64,000 nucleotides of DNA from Chamaecrista fasciculata (GCA_003254925.1 QANZ01045227.1:177918-241917), one strand, 5' to 3'; counted from the first letter of the stretch, positions 25,327-38,600 are shown. Translations and numbers: made by a program. Notes: generated by a model from the sequence alone, not told the origin.

Positions 25327-27315
25327 TCAGGTTTTCACATAATCCATACCATTACGTTTTCTTTTGTTAGACTTTGAAAAGAAGCAGATCTGAGCCCAGC
25401 TCTTTTTCTGCTTAAGTGACTGTGATTTCACATCTCTCTTCTCCCTTTTCTCCACATAATCAGCCATGTACTGAACAACAGCCTGAGATTCAACAAGACA
25501 AGAAAATTAAGGATTCAAACAAAGGAAAGCCTGTCATTAGGGATAAAATCAAATAGATGAAAGAATGGTTGTTAATTTGTTACCTGGGCTCCCATTTCAG
25601 CTATACTTCTTGGGGGCACTTCAAGAGGATTCTCTTCCACTCGTAGGATGCGTAGTTTGTTGAGCATCCTAAATGAGTCAGGCAGAAAACGTATTTGATT
25701 ATTACTAATATCCAATTCTTCAAGCATCTCGAGGTTCCCAATGGATCTTGGTAAGGATCGCAAGTCAGCAAAATTGTTTCCTATGTTTATCTTGACAAGA
25801 GAGGTTGCAAAACATAAGCTCTCAGGCACTGACTCAAGCTCATTGAAACTGACGTTAAGTTCCTTCAGGTTTGTTAAAGATGACATTGTTGTAGGTAGTT
25901 GTTTAATGTTATTGTACCTCACCGACAAAATCTCCAGGCTCTGAATTTTTCCTACAGCTTCTGGTAGGGCTTTTAGCCGGTTATAATCAGCACGAAGCTC
26001 TATGAGCGAAGAACATTGACCAATAGAATGTGGAAGTTCTTCAAGATCATTTGTCTCCACATTCAGCTTTTTTAGGCTAACAAGTGATGATATAGTGTCA
26101 GGAAGCGCAGAAAGCTGATTTGAGCTCAAATCAAGCTCCTGAAGACGTATTAACCTGCCAAAAGTAGCAGGCAGAACGGATAAGTTATTTCCCCTCAGGT
26201 CAAGATAGAGCAAACTAAGGAGATCTCCAATGGTATCTGGAAGCTCAGTGATCCTGTTTGAATGCAAATCCAATCTAGTTAAAGATGAAAGACCTCCAAA
26301 TGTTGAAGGTAGGGCCGTAATCCGATTCTCAGATAAATCTAAGGAGATCAAACTCGATAACTTCCCTATTGAATCAGGAAGCCAATCCACTTGGTCCATC
26401 AACTTGTTCTGGAGGTTGAGCTCACGAGTACCTTTCTTTGCAGAAACTTCAATTAAGCTTGCAAGCTTTATTAAGCTCAATTTATCACTATCTTGACCTG
26501 AAAAACACATTTCATTAGAATAAAACAACTGCCTTCAAATCAACTTCAAAACAAAATAAGAGAACTGATTAACCCCAGTTTTTGAAGGGTATTAATCAAA
26601 CAGCAGCGATTACATCCCCTAAACATGAAAGGAATTTGATCGATGTAGAGTGGCATTTATTCTTACCTGAAGTGGCCGTGGGTTTTAGTGACGAATCCAA
26701 TATCTGGGGTTTTGAAGAGATATTGGGTCCAATTCCATATCCATCCCCATGGAATGTGGACTTGGTCTTCATCACATAACTATCATCTCTTGTGAACAAT
26801 TGGGGTGTCTTCACGGATTCTTTCTCGGCGTTGAACAAGCTCGGAGAAGCAGAAGCGGCAGGTGGTAGGCTATTGATAGCCCGAGAAACTGAAGCAGAGG
26901 CCGAAGTCGTGGGAGCGGAACCGTTGGAGTAACTGGACTTGCGAGAATTTGAGTTTGAGGGAGAGGCAACGCATCTAGAGGCTCTCTGAACCAAATCATC
27001 GAACAGAGAATGGAAGTTTTCGAGATCGAGCAATTTCAGAGCCTCCCTCTTTTGCTCTTTGCTCTGAAAATATATCAAGTTCTTCTGCATCTCTTGCAGA
27101 ATCATGAAGAGCTCGTCTGGCACATCGGGGCTCTTAGTTTGTTTAGCTATTGCTTCAAGCCTCGCTTGGTCTTCTTTCTCAACATTTATAATCAAAGCCT
27201 TCGCCGCTTCAATCTCATCAATTCCCGGTCTGGCGGGTAAAGATCTGTGAATTCTCATGATCTCTTCCACCACCCCATCCAATGATTGCACCGACGACGA
27301 CGACGGCGACTCCAT
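25327..27315 (-). CDS. Plant intracellular Ras-group-related LRR protein (PIRL4/5 type)
   Basis: Three exons: 27315-26667, 26497-25584 and 25482-25327, giving 572 residues. Residues 1-216 are a Ser-rich N-terminal region with a helical, charged segment (about 35-110). From about residue 258 to 510 there are ten to eleven 23-residue leucine-rich repeats of the Shoc2/Ras-group type (consensus LxxLxxLxLxxNxLxxLPxxI; for example LTRLDLHSNRITELPDTIGD). The basic C-terminal tail (KKSWAQICFF) fits the PIRL family, which is confined to plants and is soluble, with neither signal peptide nor kinase. The repeats serve protein binding; Arabidopsis relatives act in gametophyte and pollen development, but the ligands of this group are unknown. 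The intron after TSG and the final intron before AVVQYM match the family layout. Confidence 0.93.
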
Positions 27316-28874
27316 TTCCCTTCAAATCCTACTATACCCACACAAACACACCCAGATTTCGATTCCAGTCAATACACGAAATTGCAAATAGCTCTCTGAT
27401 CGATATCAAATTGCTTCCTCTGCAAGCAGTGGAAATCCGAAACAACCAAATCACCAAGATGACTGAGACTGAAATAGAAGCCAAATTTGTTTCTTCAACC
27501 TTCTAGAACTACAAGAAAAAAAAAATCAATGAGGACTTACACTGCACAAAAAAATATCTGAGAGAAATAAAAAACCAGGGAACTATAAATAGAAAGCTCT
27601 CTTCCAATAGATACAAAACAATGAATCGAGAGCCAATCCTATTATTTTGTAATTCACGTCCATTATCCAACTACGCAAAAACAACCAGCTCACCAATTCG
27701 TTTCCGTTTTCGGAAACGGGGGTTTAACTCAATAGGGATATTGATTGACACAAATAGAATAAACGCATCCCACTAATTTCAATTTATATGTAAAAACAGC
27801 AAAACCATAGCAGTACCTAATTCTGACTCCAAGCCAATGAAGAAGGAGTGAGAAGATGAGGCAGCAATGGAACTGGAAGAAAATTCGAGGACTAAGAGAA
27901 AGGTTTTTCTTGAACTCCAGACTGTGCTTCGTGGTCTTTACCGCAGACACCTGCCGCTATTTCCATGGATTTCTCTTCTCTCTCTTTCTCTCTCCAAAGA
28001 AGTATCGTATTGCAGGAAAATTTATGGCAATATTATAAGCAAATCGCCAATAATATATATAATAATTGCTTTCTGTGATTCGTGAGAGAAGGCCAAAACA
28101 AGTTGGTGAACAGCGAATTATTTTCCTGCAAATCGAAAATAGAAATAGATAATGAAATAAATACCGTGAATTCGATTACGACCGAACGGTTATCATCAGT
28201 ATCACCATCACCATTCATCAAACATTACATCTATTTGTTTCCGCTTCCCTCTTCTTCTTGCCATGTCCGAAGCGCTATTTTTCGTGTTCCAAATATACCC
28301 CTCTGGCTTCCGAGAATTAACATCATAGTCCCTGTGCGCCCATGGTTTTATGAAGTATTGGTGCCGTTGGATGGGGTAGAGTGTAATTTAATAATATTCC
28401 ATTTTTATAAAAACTTTATCTAAATGAGGAGGGATCAGACGGTGTAGAAAGCTCTGATCCCAATGAGAAGAAGACAGAAGAAGAAGGGCAGAGGGTGAAA
28501 ATGTGAAAGATATAATAGTAGTTAAGAGTGAAAAGAAAAGAAAGTGAAAAGGAAGGGGGTGGAAAGAGAATAAAAGATAGGTGGGAAGTGTAGTGTAGTG
28601 TAGGGAAAAGGGGACACGTGGTGGTTGAATGAGGAAGGGGCCAACCGTATCCAGCTGGCAAGGGAAGGGGGGATCACGCCATAACCGTTTTTTTGGGTGA
28701 GAGAACAGCACAGCACAGAACAGCACAGCAGAGAGAGAAATAGAGGTCACGTGGGGTGGCAATGGCTGTCCCCTCACTCTCACCCCTCAGGGGAAACTCA
28801 TGTTCCTGACGTTGCTACTCTTCCCCACGTATTCCATCCTTCTCTGCTCTCTCTTTTTTTTTTTTTTTTTTTTT
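27316..28874. other. 5' leader and upstream region of the PIRL gene
   Basis: Contains pyrimidine-rich sequence near 27970-28000 and two CACGTG G-boxes (28615-28620 and 28748-28753), both within ACGTGG-type, ABRE-like contexts. A short CAGCACAGCACAGAACAGCA repeat lies at about 28707. Overlapping minus-strand frames at 28388-28783 arise from a long purine-rich tract. The region ends in a T-run and a gap. Confidence 0.45.
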
Positions 28875-28927
28875 NNNNNNNNNNNNNNNNNNNNNNNNNN
28901 NNNNNNNNNNNNNNNNNNNNNNNNNNN
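28875..28927. other. Assembly gap (53 N)
   Basis: The gap follows a run of at least 22 T. It hides the left terminus of the Pack-MULE. Confidence 0.98.
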
Positions 28928-30171
28928 TTCTATTTTGGTCCCTCTTTTATGCTCATTGTTCCAAATAGGTCCCTCAGTTATTTTTCGTTTCATATTGGTC
29001 CCTCAATTATTCAAAACTTGCCATAATTATTTTTCGTTCCATATTGGCCCCTCAGTTATTCAAAACTTGACACAATTGGTCCCTCTAACATTTTTCATCC
29101 ATTTTCCATTAAAAAAAAGATAAAATTAATTTTTAACTCCTAAAAGTTTAATTTAACTCTAAACCAAAATATAAGAAAGAAAAAAATAAGCAAGAATTTT
29201 AGTTTATTTCAACTCTCTCTCTCAACAAGTTCTTCAAGAGCGTGATGGAGATAACTGTGTTCATCATCAGCACCGCCTTCCGCCGGACTCGGAAAATTTG
29301 ACAGTCCCATTATTAATTATTACCGACAATTCGAATGACTCCCTAATAATTCAACGAATCTAAAATCAACAACCACAAGGCTAGATTCAGATTCAGATTC
29401 GCACAATGAAGAAGAAGTAAAAGATCAATTTGTAGAACTATCATTCACAGACAACCATGCCATGCCGCCCGATTCACTACCTTTAATTTGCTTCTCAGTT
29501 TATACTATATTATCAACCTAGCTAATGGATATAGTGAAATAACAGAGACTACTCATTTGTCTTTTAACTAAATACCAGAGGTTAAATACTCACCAACCAC
29601 TCGTCACTGACAGTAGACAGATCTGGATCTGGCCACATCTTCTTCAACCACATCAAGGCACACCACCGCCGGGCTCGATTCCGGGCTGTCTGTCAGATCG
29701 CCGACTCGGAACAGGATCTGCCACGTCAGCAGGTGAGGAAACAGAGCCGACGGCAGCGGAAGCAGCGCGAGCTTCGACAGGAAAGATCGCACGTTGGTCC
29801 GAAATGGTCCGCCGGAGAAATCCTCCGACGACGGCGACGGGAACGTGAGGAAATCGAAGAAATCGACTGTGTCTGGCCTCTTCATCCGCTTCAATGGCTT
29901 AGGGGGAGAGAGAGAGCCCCACTTATTTTTTTTCTTTTTTACATTTTGGTTCTATTATAGAAAAAAAAAGGTTCTTAATGCAAAAAAATCAAATTTTTAG
30001 GAGTTAAAAATCAATTTTGTCTTTTTTTAACGGAAAAATGGATGGAAAACGTTAGAGGGACCAACTTTGACAAGTTTTAGATAACTAGGGGACTAATATG
30101 GAACGAAAAATAACTGAGGGACCTATTTGGAACAATGAGCATAATAGAGGGACCAAAATAGGATTTTGGCC
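28928..30171. mobile_element. Pack-MULE-like element carrying a PHD-finger gene fragment
   Basis: The inverted repeats are about 190 bp. The left arm (28928 to about 29115) has TATTTTGGTCCCTC, TGCTCATTGTTCCAAATAGG and further ggtccctc units. The right arm (about 30000-30171) is its reverse complement and ends GGATTTTGGCC. The left arm also has an internal duplication of a CATATTGGYCCCTCARTTAT unit. The outermost left bases lie in the gap. The right flank is TTTTTTTT and the left flank a long T-run, so a T-rich TSD is possible but not provable. The interior contains the gene fragment at 29598-29906. Confidence 0.75.
29598..29906 (-). pseudogene. Captured 5' fragment of a PHD-finger protein gene (At1g33420-like)
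   Basis: Minus-strand translation gives PLKRMKR, then DFFDFLTFPSPSS, GGPFRTNVRSFLS, LFPHLLTWQILFRVGD and VVCLDVVEEDVARSRSVYC. These blocks correspond in order to the conserved N-terminal region of plant PHD-finger proteins related to At1g33420, MS1 and MMD1. The match stops right after SVYC, where the family continues with a Cys-containing DQC segment; here a stop follows within two codons. No initiator Met is seen before PLKRMKR. The PHD finger itself is absent. It sits inside a TIR element, so it is best read as a transduplicated piece rather than a gene. The frame is intact over about 95 codons, which suggests recent capture or selection. Confidence 0.75.
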
Positions 30172-30768
30172 TTTTTTTTAACTATTATCCTGTTTCAATT
30201 ATAATCTCCAATGATTATTCTAATTTATTATTTTTGTGTTAAAGTTTATTTTTATTTATTGTATTTTTAAAAAATGTAACTTAGTTCATTATTTATGAAT
30301 TTTAGCTTTAAATATTCTTATCATTAACTTTCGTCTCTTTTCATTTATACTATTTGTCTCTTTTCTTATTTTGGGTGGTATTTTTTAATGTCATGACTTA
30401 TATTCAAAAATAAAAAAATAGCATTATTATTAATAAAGATTGTATCTACAATCACCAAAACAAAACTTACGTCTTTTAAAAATGTCACGCATAAAAAAAA
30501 AATGAACAAATATGAGAGAGAAACACTCAGTCAGATACTAAAAAACTATAAAAAAGAGTCAAAGTAGCTTACAGCATGATCATTTAGAACAAAAAATTGT
30601 ATATATAATGGATGGACTAATTTGAACTTTTTGAAAAATAATAAATCAAACTAAATTTTGAAGTAAAGATATTGGACCAAAATGAACATTCAACCTAATT
30701 ATAATTATCAATTCAATGTAGAGTGACATTTTAGTTATACATCAAAAATTTTATTAATTATGGGCTAA
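30172..30768. other. Spacer between two MULEs
   Basis: AT-rich, no gene seen. Confidence 0.6.
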
Positions 30769-30778
30769 CTATCATATG

Positions 30779-31283
30779 GGCAAAAGTACTAATTTTGTCC
30801 CCAAACTTTACACAAACTGTCAATTTCGTCCCCAAACATTTTTTGCTGTCAACTTCGTCCCCAAAATTTACACAAAGTCACAAACTGTCAATTTCATTCC
30901 CAATCTTTTGTTGTTGTCAATTTTGTCCCCGATCTTTTACATTTCTGTCAATTTTATCCTTTTTGACTAACTTCTTTTAATAAATTAACGACAAACCGCA
31001 TCCTATTTTTTAATCTAAGTTAAGATTTGAGTTTCTTTTTCTATCAATTTTACATTATATATGGTTAGCCACATAGATTGTCATCAATATTTGACTAAAG
31101 TAAGAGCAAAAGATAAAATTGACCAAAATGTGAAAGATTAGAGACGAAATTGACAGCAAAAAAATATTGGGGACGAAATTGACAGTATGTGTAAAGTTTG
31201 GGGACGAAATTGACAACAAAGAAAAATTGAAGACAAAATTGACAGCAAGTATAAAATTTAGAGACAAAATGAATACTTTTGCC
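30779..31283. mobile_element. Non-autonomous MULE, 505 bp, with perfect 10-bp TSD
   Basis: It begins GGCAAAAGTA and ends TACTTTTGCC. The perfect direct repeat CTATCATATG flanks it at 30769-30778 and 31284-31293. Both arms are built of tandem units around 'tttgtccccaaacttta...tgtcaattt', so the inverted repeat extends for about 180 bp. Long TIRs and a 10-bp TSD are diagnostic of the Mutator superfamily. There is no transposase; open frames here simply read the repeats. Confidence 0.9.
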
Positions 31284-31293
31284 CTATCATATG

Positions 31294-32095
31294 TGCATCG
31301 CTTCAGATGATTCCCAAATGCCATACACACCAGACTCATGTCTCTTCAATTATTTACTTCATTTTTTTTTTCATGTATTCCTTGATTTAAGTTTTGAAAG
31401 TGCTTCTTGTAAGCAGGTGAGTTTATCCCCTGTAATCCATTTGTGCAGTCATTCATCCTTAAGTAAACTAGTAAAGACTTTTAGGTCAATTATGGCTCGA
31501 CGATATATATATATATAATTGTGGGGTTTATAAAAACAATTTATGATTAATCATATAAAAGGCATAATATAAACTAGTGCTTGGCGTGCCCGTTTGTACG
31601 TTTGAATTAATTAAAGTTAAAGATTACACAAAATTTTTATTTTGATAAATGAGTAAGTTTGGGACCAATTTGAAAAATTATGAAAATATGTAAGATTCAT
31701 CTAAAATAAATAAAATATTTAGGACCAATTTGAAATTACCTCATACATTTAGGATANAGCAAAAAAATAAAAAATTGATGTAAAGTTTGGGAACTCAAGA
31801 TGCTTTTGCCATCAATGAAATTAGGATTTAGAAATTATTATTGGTTTTTTTCCAAGTTAATAAAAAAACTTAGTATTTTTTCAATAGTTAAAGCTTCCAA
31901 CATTATTAAACTTCATGAAGTGATAAGTGATAACAATCATATGCACCTCATAGTATTTTAATTTTAGCAAGGTTCTCTTTGTTGTAAATTTATAAGATCA
32001 TCAACCGAAGCCCGAAGGCCCATAGACGGTCCATGACATCACGGGCTTATAATGTTCTTCTCAATATGGCTGACCCAAATAAAAAGTCGCTTAAT
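31294..32095. other. Spacer, no gene seen
   Basis: AT-rich with one ambiguous base (31757). A GGCCCA site-II-like element lies at 32017-32022, on the RPL8 side. Confidence 0.5.
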
Positions 32096-32228
32096 ATGTT
32101 AAAGTTTTGTTTCGGTATAGTTTGTCCTTCGCTTTTCGGCTTTGTTGGACTTTTGAGAGTGGGCCTTGGTTTACTGTCTTTGTTAGTGGCTCGTCTGTGC
32201 TCTCTTGATCAAAAAAAGAAAAAGAAAT
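32096..32228 (+). mobile_element. LINE-like 3' tail upstream of RPL8
   Basis: A GC-richer stretch (about 32110-32210) ends CTCTCTTGATC followed by an A-rich tail to 32228. This is the same TTGATC-poly(A) ending as the 7142-7744 retroposon. No TSD was identified, so the 5' limit is uncertain. Confidence 0.4.
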
Positions 32229-32246
32229 GCGCTATTACACACGGAG

Positions 32247-32273
32247 TATATAACTCTCTTTTACAAACCCTAA
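32247..32273 (+). promoter_or_regulatory. TATA-like element and telo box of RPL8
   Basis: TATATAA at 32247-32253 is followed by AAACCCTAA at 32265-32273. The latter is the telo box found in many plant ribosomal-protein and translation genes, usually close to the transcription start. The start codon is at 32333. Confidence 0.6.
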
Positions 32274-32332
32274 ATCTCTGGTTTCCCAAACCTTGAGAGT
32301 TGAGAGTGTAATTTGTTCTTCAGGGAGGCGCA

Positions 32333-33597
<1,265 letters not shown>

Positions 33598-34240
33598 GGA
33601 GAGTTTTAGAGCATCATTAATTCCATGTTTTTCACTTTTTTGTCTCTTTGATACTTTGTCTTCCAAGTTCTAATCTTTGGGGTACTGTTTTGTTTTGACT
33701 AGACAGCCTGGTATATTTGTTTAATATGCAATGGAAGCATGCAAATTTATTCACTGCCAATTCCGTATTGTCTTTACTATCATCTCATCTCCTTTGCGTT
33801 AACATGAATCAAATTTTGGAGGTGGGAACATGGATGGATTTTATTGAGGATTTATTGCTTCCTCCTTATGTTTTATCTCTTCAACATTGCATAACCAACA
33901 AAATGATACTTATATTATAAAAATAATATATAGAAAGGTAGAAGGAGAAGATGTAGTAGAATAGAGACAAGATGAAGAGAGAATATGATCATTCACTTGG
34001 TAGAGATACCTTCAACACTTGTGGACATCATCTATTTATAGGACTTGTAAGGGTATCAACCAAGAATTAAACATGGTCTTAAGTCCTAATTAACTAGGGG
34101 TTACATAATATTCAATTGGGGGTTTTGGGAGTGGTAAAGACATCCACCGTAAATTGTTTTATAACAACTTAAATTTAATGTCATTTTACTAATCTAGCGA
34201 AAAAAGAAATTATGTCATATTACTAAGTTTTGTTAAGCAG
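33598..34240. other. RPL8 3' UTR and an LTR-like remnant
   Basis: The 3' UTR probably ends before about 33920. At 33930-34130, a CATCATCTATTTATAGGACTT block reads on the minus strand as a TATAAATAG promoter and resembles sequence at 63830-63960. This may be a degraded LTR, with weak support. Confidence 0.35.
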
Positions 34241-34480
34241 CAGGGTGTATAATGAAGTGAGTCTTCCAGATGATGTTCCAAAAGGCCATTTTTCAGTGTA
34301 TGTTGAGGAAAAGAGAACCGGATACATTATCCAAATCTCAGTTTCAGGCTCATCTCCAGAGAGCTGGGGAGGAGTTGGGCCGTTGGGGGTTCAATCATGA
34401 CATGAGTCTTACCACATACCTTGTGATGAAGCCTCAATGGTCAGATAAGATCATAAGAAGCAAGAAGTACGTCAGGCCAA
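34240..34480 (+). pseudogene. SAUR auxin-responsive protein pseudogene
   Basis: One frame reads LPDDVPKGHFSVYVEEKRT then GYIIQIS, the start of the SAUR core (family pattern VPKGHFxVYVGExRxRYIIPIS). The match then jumps frame at about 34340 and continues as FQAHLQRAGEELG...GFNHDMSLT, the SAUR LLxxAEEEFGFNHDMGLT block. Six or so residues between the blocks (the WLTHPE region) are missing, and two extra residues (RW) interrupt the second block. Deletion plus frameshift and a lost start region make a functional SAUR impossible. SAURs are short, intronless auxin-induced proteins that inhibit PP2C.D phosphatases. No intact SAUR copy is in the window. Confidence 0.8.
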
Positions 34481-34573
34481 AAAAGAAAAAAAAGGAAGCA
34501 AGAAGCCAAGAAGTACCAGACATAGTGGATATTTTTTTGGCCTCAAGACATAGTGGATTTGGATGTGGTTTGC

Positions 34574-34702
34574 AACTACAATAAAAAAAACCCATTCTAT
34601 CAAGTGGTAGTTCTGACTAGGTCATAAGAGCCCAACAATAAGTAAACTATAAATACAAGAATCTTACACTTGGAACTACAATAAAAAAACCCATTCTATC
34701 AA
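34574..34702. repeat. Direct repeat of about 29 bp, 100 bp apart
   Basis: AACTACAATAAAAAAA followed by CCCATTCTATCAA occurs at 34574-34603 and 34674-34702. It may be a short local duplication or flank a lost insertion. Confidence 0.7.
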
Positions 34703-35190
34703 ATAAATATTTAAACATAAATTTAAATTTCAAAAAATGAAATAAAAATCACAAAAAAGTAATCATATGGCCATGCTCAAAAACCTATTAATGATTGTCT
34801 CTTTAAAATTTGAATTAATTTTTTCTATTTATATTAATTTACTATTGCTCACATAAAGATTATTTTAGATTTTATAATTATTACAAATTTAATATAAAGA
34901 TATTTTAATATATTTTATAATAAAAAGATTAATTTTTTTCCCAATTTTTATTTTATTTTACTTTTTTTTNTTTAAAACTGAACTGTTTATTAAAATGATT
35001 CCAACACTTTAATGTTTAATAGTTAATAGTTAGTAGTTAATAGTTAATAGTTAATAAATTATTAAGACTCGTATGGACAGAAACAAAACTGTTATTAGAA
35101 AAAAAAAAAAAGAGAATAAAAAAGAAAAAAAGAAAAAAAAAGCTTCATGCTATAAAAAAGGGTTTTGCACCAAACCCTCGGTTTGTTTCT
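34703..35190. other. AT-rich spacer with a heptamer array
   Basis: About six copies of a TTAATAG/TTAGTAG heptamer occur at about 35011-35058, followed by A-rich simple sequence. One ambiguous base is at 34970. Confidence 0.6.
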
Positions 35191-35685
35191 CCATTTAGCC
35201 GCCACTCTCTTGTTGTAGAGGTTGTAGCAGCAGAAGCTTCAAGTAGGGCACGATTTCTTCTTCCTCACTCGTATATCTAGCTGAGCCTGTGATCACAAGC
35301 TTGTTCTTATTCGGATAAGACCACGGGACACAACCTAGTATCTGAAGCTAGCGCAGTTTCTGCCGCTGCATCCTTCTGTAAGATTTTCCGATTCAAATTT
35401 ACTTTGTGTGTGTTGGCGACGGCTTATCTTTAGTTTTAGAAATCAAATATGTGTGTTCTTTGGTTTTGTGCTTTAATCTTTAATTATTGTCGCGATAGTT
35501 GTGAATTTGTGACGGGCTTCGTTAAGGATTTTAACTCAGCTACTTGAGTGGGCAGATTTGTCGATAAGGGGGAATTTGGTCTTGCTAACTTTTTGGTGTT
35601 GTAAAATTTGTAGGAAAATTTGGATTGTTTTTGGTTGCCCGACCTTACTGGTGAAAGTGCCACAGTAGGGTCTGGGTTCAACAGC

Positions 35686-38600
35686 ATGGGAAGAGAACTA
35701 GCAAGTGACAAGGTAGAATTTCATGAGATGGAGAATGATGATTTCAGTGATTTGGAGTTAATTTCTCATGTCCGAGATGCCCTTATTTCAGTTCAACTGG
35801 TAAGCTTTCTCAAACATGCGTTGCTTCCGTTAGTTTTATTTATAATGTTAGTATCGTAGTCAGTAGTCACTGAATAGGTAAATTTATACATATAAAATTG
35901 AATAGAGGGCCAAATTGAGCTTGCCTAAAGATTTTTGGCGACAACAACATTTAATTAAGCTTCGAAGAGAAGATTTCTGATTTACTATTCTCTTGTTAAA
36001 CAAAGCAATTATCTTTATTTTTTGTGTTTTTTATATGGCTTTGGGCCTTTGGTAGTCGGTCTTTTAGAAGCATGTATTATGGGAAATTACTTGTCTTCCC
36101 TAAATAGCTTCACAATTTTTTTTAACTGCAATAAAAATAAACTTTATCGCCTTTAAATAATATTTGCATGTGAAACCCATTAGTTATAATAATTATTATC
36201 ATTATCAATATTGGTTTGACATAGTAGTGGTTAGTTCTTGAGAGATTTGGATTCTGTTGGCTCAGGGCAATAGAGACAATTATGATGAACTTGTTGGTCA
36301 TTTGCACCCTAAAAAACGTCCTACTGCTGATCAAGTGGCTCTCCTTGTGGTAGGTACTACTGCTTATGGGTGTGTTGTTTTTTAAAAGGTTAATTGCTGA
36401 ACCTTCTGACCAACTTATTTGTATGGTTTCAGACAACTTTAAAGGCGCTCTCTGGAGCAGTATTCCATATAGATAGTGTTCATCATGAGGCTCTTCTTTC
36501 CGCTGTAAGATCTTTGTTTTCCTTGGCTCTGCATAGGCCACAATTGTATTTTACCACATTCTTGTATGAACTTCCAATTTGGACATGATTAATATCAATG
36601 AAATGATTTATCCAGGTTTTTAGACTGAGCATGTGGAACTATGGAACTGATGTTATGGATGCACTACTTGAACTCATCATATCCTTGGTACATGGTTTAA
36701 TTAATGCATCAGCCCTAGAATGATCTTTATAAAAGCATTTTGTAACTTTATACTGAAGTCTCCCCCCTTTCCCAATTTTACTTAATGCAGGCTGCTTCAA
36801 ATGGAAAATATGTTGATTCATGTTTGGATATGATAGTGAGAAATTTTGTGCCACCTTTTTACTTACTTGAAATGCTGAAGCAGCCTCGCGGTATCTCTAT
36901 AAAATATGAAGTTCTGTCTCGGGTGCATGCAGCTTTGAAAGATATTGCCGATTTGGTGCCCATTGCCCCCAGGCGACTATCTCCAATAGTTGTCCAGAGA
37001 ATGCCAAATGTCTTCAGTAAGGAACATGTGAGTTCAGTGTGCCTAAATCTTGAGAGTAGAGAACATGTTAAAGCTAGAGAGTAGAGCTTATCTTCTAGCC
37101 CATCAACAATGACCAGAATGTAAAGCTTATCTTCTATTTTTCATGTTAAATGTAGGAGATTGTCATATATGTGGAGAACATGTTAAAGCTTGAGAGTGGC
37201 ACAATTGGTGAAATTGTTGGGGTAACTATGCTTCCTGCACTGGTGGATAGGATGATAGAATTGGATGTAAGTTGGTGGTGTGCCTCCCTTGGATTATTTG
37301 ATCGAAGCGAAGTTTAGGAATTCAGACACCAACTTAATTTTCTGTTCTTGTTTAGGTGGAGATTGGATGGGATGGAAACCTACAGGATGATGCTAAAGAC
37401 ATATTTGAGATGGATTTAGAAGATGGTGCTGAGCCTGCAGATGATGATGATGAAAAAGATGATAGTATGGTATGATACACAAAATTTATCCCCAAGTTAT
37501 TGAAGCTCATTTGTGATAAATGTTTTCTTCATAATTCTTAAGATGCATTAGTTCAAGTGAAGTTGAGTTTTTATCAACTGAACAAGTAAACGAGCCAATT
37601 TAATCATTCAAGATTGGCTTTTGGGCAGAAAAATCTGCTTCTTGTGTTCAGTTTAACTTATCATGTCCAATTTGTATGTATAAAAGATTATAGTCGAGTT
37701 AGGTCGAGGCTATTTTCTAGCCTTATGAATACATTTCTTCAAATAATCTTTAAATGATCAATTACAAAAAAAATTCTGAGGAGCCATAGGGGTGGTAGAG
37801 AGACAGCTGGGGGAAAGGAACTGAACAAACTGATGGTAACCAATCCCTTGTATGTTTGACTTGCATATTCTAATGCAAACCCTAACCACCAAGTCCTAAA
37901 CATGGAATTTGTGATTAAAATACCAATTTCCACTAGTTGTAAAGCAAACTGTCAATCGCCTTTATAATTTTCACAAGTAAATTATTTTCGGAAGGGAAGT
38001 GGCACGAACTTCATTCTTGTTTGCGATTTGTCGATCAGAGATTCAACTATTGGGTTGAGAGAGTTTGATTGCGGTGCTGATGTCAAGGCTTTCATCAAGC
38101 TCCGGCTAGAGAAGCCAGCAGTGGATGAGGCATGGTAATTCTGAATGTGGCCGACTTTGTCATGCTGTTTGAAGTTTGATAAACCATAGTACCCTTCAGT
38201 CCTTCACTTATATTGTTATTGGTTTATATGTTATGGCTTAAAAAATGAATTGTAATTTACTTGTGGACTTGATTTACTCTGGATCTTTGATGGTTTAGCT
38301 GATTTGATTATTATGCCACCAATCCTTCTCCTCTTGTTCTTCATTCAACCGCCATCACTTTCTAAGTTGGCAGGCGTTGAGTGTACTTGAAGTGTAGACT
38401 TGGTGAAACTTAGGCTGTTACTTAGGTGGGTTAATTGCAATTTGGCATATGACTGGAAGCAGTTATATGCACTATCATAACATGAACGGACTTTTTCATG
38501 CACCTGCCAATATGAGTGTAACTTAAGCATGGCTTGAGCTGGACATATTTGAGGTTGAGTTGCCTCATTAAGTGTCAAAACTTAACATATTCAGACAGCA

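Noticed and set aside
28388..28783. Overlapping minus-strand open frames of 64-131 codons
   Set aside because: All read one purine-rich tract in different frames and are Ser/Phe/Pro-rich without any motif; they look compositional.
29733..30000. Plus-strand frames in the Pack-MULE
   Set aside because: Opposite-strand shadows; the minus frame carries the PHD-protein similarity.
35620..35685. Extended N-terminus for RRN3
   Set aside because: The frame is open to 35620 but the first ATG is 35686, and 35614 is a probable 5' UTR splice acceptor.
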